Of a stretch of 38,061 bases of DNA, positions 32,400-38,061 are shown piece after piece. Made by a program: the position numbers and the translations under genes. Every line of letters starts with the position of its first letter. The stretch's first letter is position 1. The stretch is from Schoenoplectus triqueter (lineage: Eukaryota > Streptophyta > Magnoliopsida > Poales > Cyperaceae), in NCBI GenBank assembly GCA_964058805.1, contig CAXKVV010000833.1, positions 1 to 38,061 of the forward strand, read 5' to 3'. A model generated the notes under the pieces. It did no database searches, was not told the DNA's origin, and saw only the letters and a program-made list of their open reading frames with translations.

Positions 32400-33479
32400 T
32401 ATAAGACTCATCGTCAAGAAAAATATGGCGATAATCTGACCAGGATTTCGCAAGATTTTGTGGGTTTTCGCTAGAAATAAATTTGTCAATTATACGGCAA
32501 GTGGGTTAACTTGGATGGTTTGAATTCTCATTTTTATATCAAATAAATAAAGAACAGTAGTCCACTCTCAACTGTAAATTAAGAGCTCTTATATAGTTTA
32601 GATAGTTGGAATATATTTTATACATAGTGAGGGTTTTAATAAATTAATCCTAATAAATAGAAATTTATTGATTTTTATGAATTAGTTACATAAAATCAAA
32701 TAAAATATTAACTACGAGACAACCCCGATTTTTTTAGTTTGTAAGCAAATAAGGCGTGTTCTAAAGATAAAAATGGCATCCTCTCATGCATATTTTATCG
32801 CTTATTCATCCCAAAATTTGACCCGAGCAAATATCCCTCCAGTAGCACGGTTAGGAGACAAAATACGTTGTTTTTATCTTCTCGATTTTCCTGTGGCTTC
32901 AGCTAACTTATGATGATTTGATGATATGCTCAAAATATTATTCATTAGAAATACAAACAAATGTTTTTTCCCCCTGACCTCGGTTTTTCTTATTTTCTAC
33001 TACTAATTTTGAAACTTTTACTCAACCTCAGTGGCCAACGCTCCAGGCCTGAAGCCATCGTTTTTCTTTTCTTTTTTGTTGGTGTTCACAAGGCCCGGAG
33101 ACTCCAACGATTATACAAAAAGGGCCATAAAGAAGAGGCTCAACCTTTTCACTAAGCTCAAATTAAAGCCCAGACCCATCAAAATTTTTCACTGGTACAA
33201 AACCGACTCGGCCTATGGAGTAAATTCCAGTACTCTCTGGAAATCGCAGAAAAGCTGTAGCATCCTTGCTACGTGTCGCTCTCTCCTTGTCCGGTCTCCA
33301 CTCGTCACCCTCTGCTGGCTCTCTCTGGACTCTTACTTCCCCGCCTTTCCTCCTCATTTAAATGCCCCCCCCCCCTCCCCGCTCCAAAAAAAAAAAGTTA
33401 ATATACATAACACAACAATCTACAAAGGCAACATAATAGAGAAAGAACAAGCAATTAAATAATTAATCGTCCATCTGCA
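32400..33479. promoter_or_regulatory. Intergenic region and promoter of the 233-aa gene
   Basis: The first part is AT-rich with nothing visible. From about 33250 the sequence becomes pyrimidine-rich, with ACGTGTCGC near 33270 and a C9 tract at about 33366, then an A-rich leader before the ATG at 33480. No clear TATA box was found; CATTTAAATG near 33355 is the nearest candidate. Open frames at 32961-33462 look incidental. Confidence 0.4.
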
Positions 33480-34638
33480 ATGCAAGCCGTATCAAAATCT
33501 CTTCCAACACGGCTGATTCGCATCTCCAAGACCAGCCTCCCAACAATACAAATACCCCGAGCCACTGTGCTGTCTCAGGCAACTGGTGCTGGCGACCCGA
33601 AGGTTCACTCAGGCGAGGCGCCATCTGATGACTACCCTGAGGCGCCCGCAAAATTTTCAGCAGCTGAAGAGGCTCAAGAAAATGGTAAGGACAACCTTTC
33701 TAGGCATGTAATGGCTGAGAGCATGCCAATGACCGGTGACCAGAAGGATAATGTGCCGCCTTTTGCTCCTTCGGGGAAATTGGAGTCACATGAGGTCACA
33801 ACAGATGTTTATGGACCGCTCTTTCAGCAGAAGAGGAGCTTTTCGAGTTCAGCCAAACATAATCCGCATGAGGTGGAGGATGACAGGTATTTTTGATAAT
33901 TATTTGGTTCGCCTCTCTAATTTGCATTAAAATTGACTATGATCAACTTGTTTTCCCACGAATTTTCTTTAATTGATAACTTTGGATGAGATGTGGCGCT
34001 GACACAGAATGCAATTGAAGAACGCTAGCTGAACTAACTATGTTACTGCATCATCTGTGTTTTTAGTCCAATTATATATACGAAATTATGGACAATTAAG
34101 GAATGTAATTATGTATATATATGAAATCATTTCTTGTATTTATATGTTGCTTACAATAACAAGTAACAGTATATGAATGCTGAACAGTCAAGTCCAAAAT
34201 CCTCACCCAGTTGATATTTTTTAGAAGAGACAAGCAAGCCGTTTCTGATTGTTGAATGTTTTGTTACAATGGATTCGACTGTTATATACTCTCCTATTGG
34301 AAGGAGGACTTAGTGATCACCATTTCCGCATCATGAATTTCAGGAAATACTACGAGAACCACAAACCGTCTCCACTATCACACATAGAGTTTGCTGACAC
34401 AAGGAAGCCCTTTGGAAAGGCAACAGACGGCCCGGCCAGCGCAAGTGAGGTTGAAGGAGGGGAAGGTAGAGGTGTCATGCTGGAAGACACGGTGGATGCT
34501 GCACTGGAAAGAGCAGAGAGGCTATTTCGAGAGGCAGCAACCAGGGGGGTGCCAGAGTGGCCACATTCACAGGCCCTGACGAGAATGCTTAGAATGAGAG
34601 AGCAACAAGATGGTGGTGCCAAAACAAGACTCGCATAG
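33480..34638 (+). CDS. Plant protein of unknown function, probable mitochondrial targeting, 233 aa, two exons
   Basis: Exon 1 is 33480-33886 and exon 2 is 34344-34638, joined by a GT-AG intron of 457 nt (ACAG|GTATTT ... TTTCAG|GAAATA) that splits an Arg codon; the total is 702 nt. The N-terminus MQAVSKSLPTRLIRISKTSL has Arg, Lys and Ser, no acidic residue and no long hydrophobic core, and a later RSFSSSAKHN looks like a mitochondrial presequence motif. The middle is hydrophilic and acidic (PSDDYPEAPAKFSAAEEAQE). The C-terminal half has HIEFADTRKPFGKATDG, then VMLEDTVDAALERAERLFRE and AATRGVPEWPHSQALTRML, which resembles a conserved but unnamed plant family ending with an amphipathic helix and a PHS or PHG motif. 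No enzyme motif or membrane segment is seen. Targeting and family are inferred. The 138-codon frame read without splicing ends at a stop inside the intron. Confidence 0.8.
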
Positions 34639-34703
34639 TGAATATATTTGTGCTAGCGTTGGATGGGGTCTAATTGTGTGGTTGTGTATCGTTTGTACAA
34701 AAA

Positions 34704-34709
34704 AATAAA
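34704..34709 (+). terminator. Poly(A) signal of the 233-aa gene
   Basis: AATAAA 66 nt past the stop at 34638, preceded by TTGTGTATCGTTTGTAC, a plausible far-upstream element. Confidence 0.5.
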
Positions 34710-34719
34710 ATTTGACAAA

Positions 34720-35220
34720 GATAAATCTATGCTTGCTCGCGATATTGGGAATTGGAAGTATTTGGTAACTGTTTTAGCTTCCAAGATTTTCAAACGCTAC
34801 CAAAGAGAGGTCGTCTCTGAGATATGTAGAAATAACAGCTTTAGTTACAGACTTACTGGGGAGATATCTGCAATAGAGAGGAGTTGAGGGCCTGCATCTC
34901 TCTCTGGTTCATAAAGAACATGGTCCTATAATAGTAGGAAGGGCCATATGATAGTAGGAAGAACCAAAAACGGTATACCTGGTCTGTATTTATCTGGTTA
35001 TCTAAGAACGGAAGATCAGGTTTCCTTGTTTGATGTCATGTCATGTATCAGAGTGGGTGGGGGTGTTGGCTTAATTAATGGATATAATATTGGATAGTTG
35101 AAGATGGAGACTAGATAGGCTTTGTTTCATTTTTCTCTTTGATACAGAGATTTCATATTAGAAGAAAAGTCATCCTTGGATATACGCAATAGAAACAAAG
35201 ATGGAGGAGTTACCTCTTAG
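34720..35220. other. Intergenic DNA
   Basis: I see no further gene. An open frame at 34663-34887 overlaps the 3' UTR of the preceding gene and carries no recognisable domain. A short direct repeat ATAGTAGGAAG occurs twice at 34929-34960. Confidence 0.4.
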
Positions 35221-35223
35221 AGG

Positions 35224-35340
35224 TAAAAGTCTTTCTTTAATGAATTTTTTTATTCTTTCATTAAGAATTTTCAAATAGGGTTCTAAAAGTCTTTCTTTAA
35301 TGAAATTTTTTATTCTTTCATTAAGAATTTTCAAATAGGG
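35224..35340. repeat. Tandem duplication, 2 x 60 bp
   Basis: Units 35224-35280 and 35284-35340 are almost identical (one A/T difference seen). Each holds a short stem with arms CTTTAATGAA and TTCATTAAG. Confidence 0.9.
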
Positions 35341-35569
35341 TTTGAATCTACGACCAATCAGTTAACACCCGAAGCTACTGAGGAGCCTCTAATGAGGCAA
35401 AGCACACAGTCGTCTCGCGAGAAACATGAAAGAGCCATTTTGCCTTTTTAGCAGGGGAGGTGCCTTTTTCAATAAGATAATTTCAATATTGATGGCTGAT
35501 AGAAAACTTTTCGATAGACTGTGCGTGAATTTTCTATTACTATCCGGATTGCATGCCTTCTACTAAAAC

Positions 35570-35735
35570 ACCCATAACTGTGCACTCAAAGTGTCAATGG
35601 ATAACTGCAAGGAAAATAACTTTTATCTTATATACTAAATTGATGGATCATGGACATCCATAAGTGTGCACTTAAAGTGTCAATGGATAACTTAGATCTG
35701 CAAGGAAAATAACTTTATATATTAAATTGATGGAC
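35570..35735. repeat. Tandem duplication, about 80-bp unit
   Basis: Units 35570-35652 and 35657-35735 share GTGCACT(C/T)AAAGTGTCAATG, GCAAGGAAAATAACTTT and AAATTGATGGA, with small indels between them. Confidence 0.85.
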
Positions 35736-35739
35736 GTAT

Positions 35740-36411
35740 TTGATATGTTGGCACACGTATCAGCACGTAACATATTAGATGTGATCCTAAACATTTATAT
35801 ATGTTTTTAAATATTTATGTTCATTTTCGGATAAATTTTGACACTTCGAATATTAATATACATATGTAACACTCAAGGTACAGATCTATATCTAGCGCTT
35901 CATAATTTTTCAGATTTTTTTCAATTTTGTCATAGTTATTTTTTATTTTTTATTTTTTTTATATATTTCACCTGAAGACGCGCGTACAGTACATATAAGA
36001 GTTAAAAATACACAAGTCATTCATTTATCATAATAAAATAATAAAAATATATGTATACATGTCATAATAAATAATAATAAATAAAGATCAGAGTTTTATG
36101 AAAGTAAAATAATAAATAATAAAAATGTGATGATGTCGGGAGGGCAATCAATAATCAAATATTACTATCTAATAACTCAAAACAATTAAAAATAAATTCA
36201 ATCAGCGGCAGAATCATAGACATCTCCTCAAGTTGGTTCTCCTAATCTGTCATCTAGCTTCAAATTTGAACCCCACAACTACGTGGAACATGAGTGACAA
36301 GTTACTCGATGTGATTTTAGGTCTAGCACTAATATATTGAATATTTCTAGATTTAGATTTAAAATTCATTTAATTTAATTTATAATAAATATACTAATAT
36401 ATAAATATATA
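35740..36411. other. AT-rich intergenic DNA
   Basis: No gene is visible. Short repeats of AATAATAAATA occur near 36070-36120. Confidence 0.4.
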
Positions 36412-36420
36412 TTATTTTAT

Positions 36421-36800
36421 GTGTGAGGTTATAGTGCATTGTAATGCATGGATGCATCTGTATATAGTCTCAAAATTTTAAATTAAGTAAAATATGATCA
36501 ATCCAAACCGCTCAATATGAATGAAAGGATATGAGCCCAATTTTATATTTTTTGAAAAAATTTTGATATATTTTTCAGATGAGGAGAAAATTATTTGATT
36601 TAAAAATTCTGGTCTGTCCAATGATGATAGTTTTCTCCTCTTTCGAAGAAATAGCAAAAAAAATTCAAAAAATAATAAATTTGGCTAGCTAATAATGTTG
36701 GATATGAGCGGTTCACATCAGTTATATTTTATTTAAATTTTGAGATTTTAATGTAATGCACGGATGCATTCGTACATTGCAATGCATCGTAGTTTCACTC
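36421..36800. mobile_element. Foldback MITE with 9-bp target duplication
   Basis: 380 bp. The left end GTGTGAGGTTATAGTGCATT and the complement of the right end GAGTGAAACTACGATGCATT are inverted repeats. The flanks 36412-36420 and 36801-36809 are both TTATTTTAT, a clean 9-bp duplication pointing to a Mutator-like transposase. The end structure and TTTTCTCCTC arms resemble the GAGTGA family at 10.8 and 20.6 kb but are diverged. Confidence 0.85.
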
Positions 36801-36877
36801 TTATTTTATTTAGAACTTTTAAGTTGATTAATTATTTTTTAAGCATTGTGTAAAATGAATGAAAGGTTTATATAAAA

Positions 36878-37366
36878 ATGTACTACATGAATGACATGAT
36901 AATTTTTATTAAAAATAAAATATATCTGAAATATTATAATAATATAAGTATTAAAAATAAATCTCGAAATACACATATGTATGACTCGGCTGAATTTAAA
37001 ATTTTGAATAAAAGTCTAACTATAGCAGGATCGTTATTGAATGGTATCACTGAACCATGTTTTTTGGTTTTTTATAACGGCAGGACTGCTTTCACGGTGT
37101 CACTGTACCTTATTTTAGAAAATAAATTAATTATGCTTGGTCCCTTATCAAGAATTAAAATTTATAATGACTTGACTTGCTATATGTTTAATAATCAGAA
37201 AAATGGAGACTATCCGTATAATAATCCGCATGAAGACCAGAGATATCATTGTCTTGGTCATAGAAGAATAGCACGCCTCAATCTAGTTAAGCCAAATCTA
37301 TTGCTCATAGGAAAGTATATATATATATATATAATAGGAGGATATAGAAAAATATCACTACACTAG
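36878..37366 (+). CDS. Open frame of 162 codons, doubtful
   Basis: The longest open frame in the last 3 kb. It starts MYYMNDMIIFIKNK and ends in low-complexity IYIYIIGGYRKISLH produced by a TA repeat. The first part is AT-driven (Ile, Asn, Lys). The middle (GSLLNGITEPCFLVFYNG) looks a little more protein-like. There is no recognisable domain, promoter or leader context. It may be a chance frame or an old fragment; I do not assign a function. Confidence 0.15.
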   Translation: MYYMNDMIIFIKNKIYLKYYNNISIKNKSRNTHMYDSAEFKILNKSLTIAGSLLNGITEPCFLVFYNGRTAFTVSLYLILENKLIMLGPLSRIKIYNDLTCYMFNNQKNGDYPYNNPHEDQRYHCLGHRRIARLNLVKPNLLLIGKYIYIYIIGGYRKISLH

Positions 37367-37369
37367 ACT

Positions 37370-38061
37370 CTAAGATCATCAAGCGATGATTTCAGTGACC
37401 GACCGAACAGACGGTGTCTCTTAAAGACAATGATAGAGAGCATCCGTCGACACTAGCTTAGAGGCAACGTAATTCCTATCACATCCTCAAGATGAAATTG
37501 GCTTAGACCAATCTAACTGATGTCATTCGATCCATACCATTATATAATTAATCACTTTTAAATTATTTATTTAGTTTACTAATCATTTTAAATTCTATTT
37601 AGTTTATTAACTACTATGTTAAATATTTATACTTAACTATACTTTATTAAAAATGTTTATTGATTATGATTCTTATTACAAATTTTTTAATATTAAGTTA
37701 CTTCAATCAGTGCTAATGTAATTGTTAATCATGTTAATTATCATACTTTATTTAACATTATATTTTTGTCAAACTAAATATTATTTAAAATTCATACTAT
37801 ATCATTTAATGTAAAATATCAAATGAACTCTAAATGAAGCTCCCACTTCAATAGCCTAAATTATTTTGTCTAATATATCTATAGAGATAAATTTTAAATA
37901 AGGTCAAGAATTCTTTCCTTAAGTAATTGATTGTAATGAATGTTATTGTGTCTATTTTTTGTAGATTAAATTAATTAGTTCTTGAGCGCTTCGTGTGACT
38001 TTAATTTTGAATTATTATTCAATTTTATTGAAATTGAAGTAAAATTATTTTTCCTAAGTAA
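37370..38061. other. AT-rich intergenic DNA at the window end
   Basis: No gene or clear repeat is seen. Confidence 0.4.

Noticed and set aside
33031..33462. 143-codon open frame before the 233-aa gene
   Set aside because: It spans promoter and leader sequence, has low-complexity C- and K-rich parts, and shows no conserved domain.

Overview
This is AT-rich plant nuclear DNA. Genes carry spliceosomal introns, there are Copia and hAT transposons, and several miniature inverted-repeat elements are present. The sucrose synthase and the other protein relics fit a flowering plant. I cannot place it more precisely from the sequence alone.

Layout. 1-1.8 kb: a decayed minus-strand relic of a plant DUF4283-like protein. 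2.16-4.17 kb: a complete but internally deleted Copia retrotransposon with two LTRs and a 5-bp target duplication. 4.2-13 kb: intergenic DNA with one small minus-strand gene (6630-7019, 129 aa, unrecognised), two strong hairpins, three adjacent foldback elements at 10.8-12.1 kb, and a GC-rich array of seven near-identical palindromes inside a larger inverted repeat (12.49-13.0 kb). 13.5-15.1 kb: a probable solo LTR. 15.4-17.6 kb: a minus-strand hAT transposase pseudogene, followed by a degenerate short tandem repeat. 20-22.4 kb: two more foldback elements and a non-autonomous hAT-like element.

The right part holds the two best genes. 25359-32070 is a 14-exon sucrose synthase of 809 codons, closest by eye to the Arabidopsis SUS2/SUS3 group, with a TATA box and two ABRE-like repeats upstream. 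All exons join in frame. The first glycine of its conserved Gly-Gly loop is aspartate, one intron uses a GC donor, introns 3 and 4 carry an inverted repeat around exon 4, and intron 11 hosts a MITE. 33480-34638 is a two-exon gene for a 233-aa protein of unknown function with a probable mitochondrial presequence. The last 3.4 kb has short tandem duplications, one MITE with a clean 9-bp target duplication, and otherwise featureless AT-rich DNA.

The genes are independent plant transcription units with no operon logic. Sucrose synthase would supply UDP-glucose and fructose from sucrose in the cytosol. No tRNA, rRNA or CRISPR was recognised.
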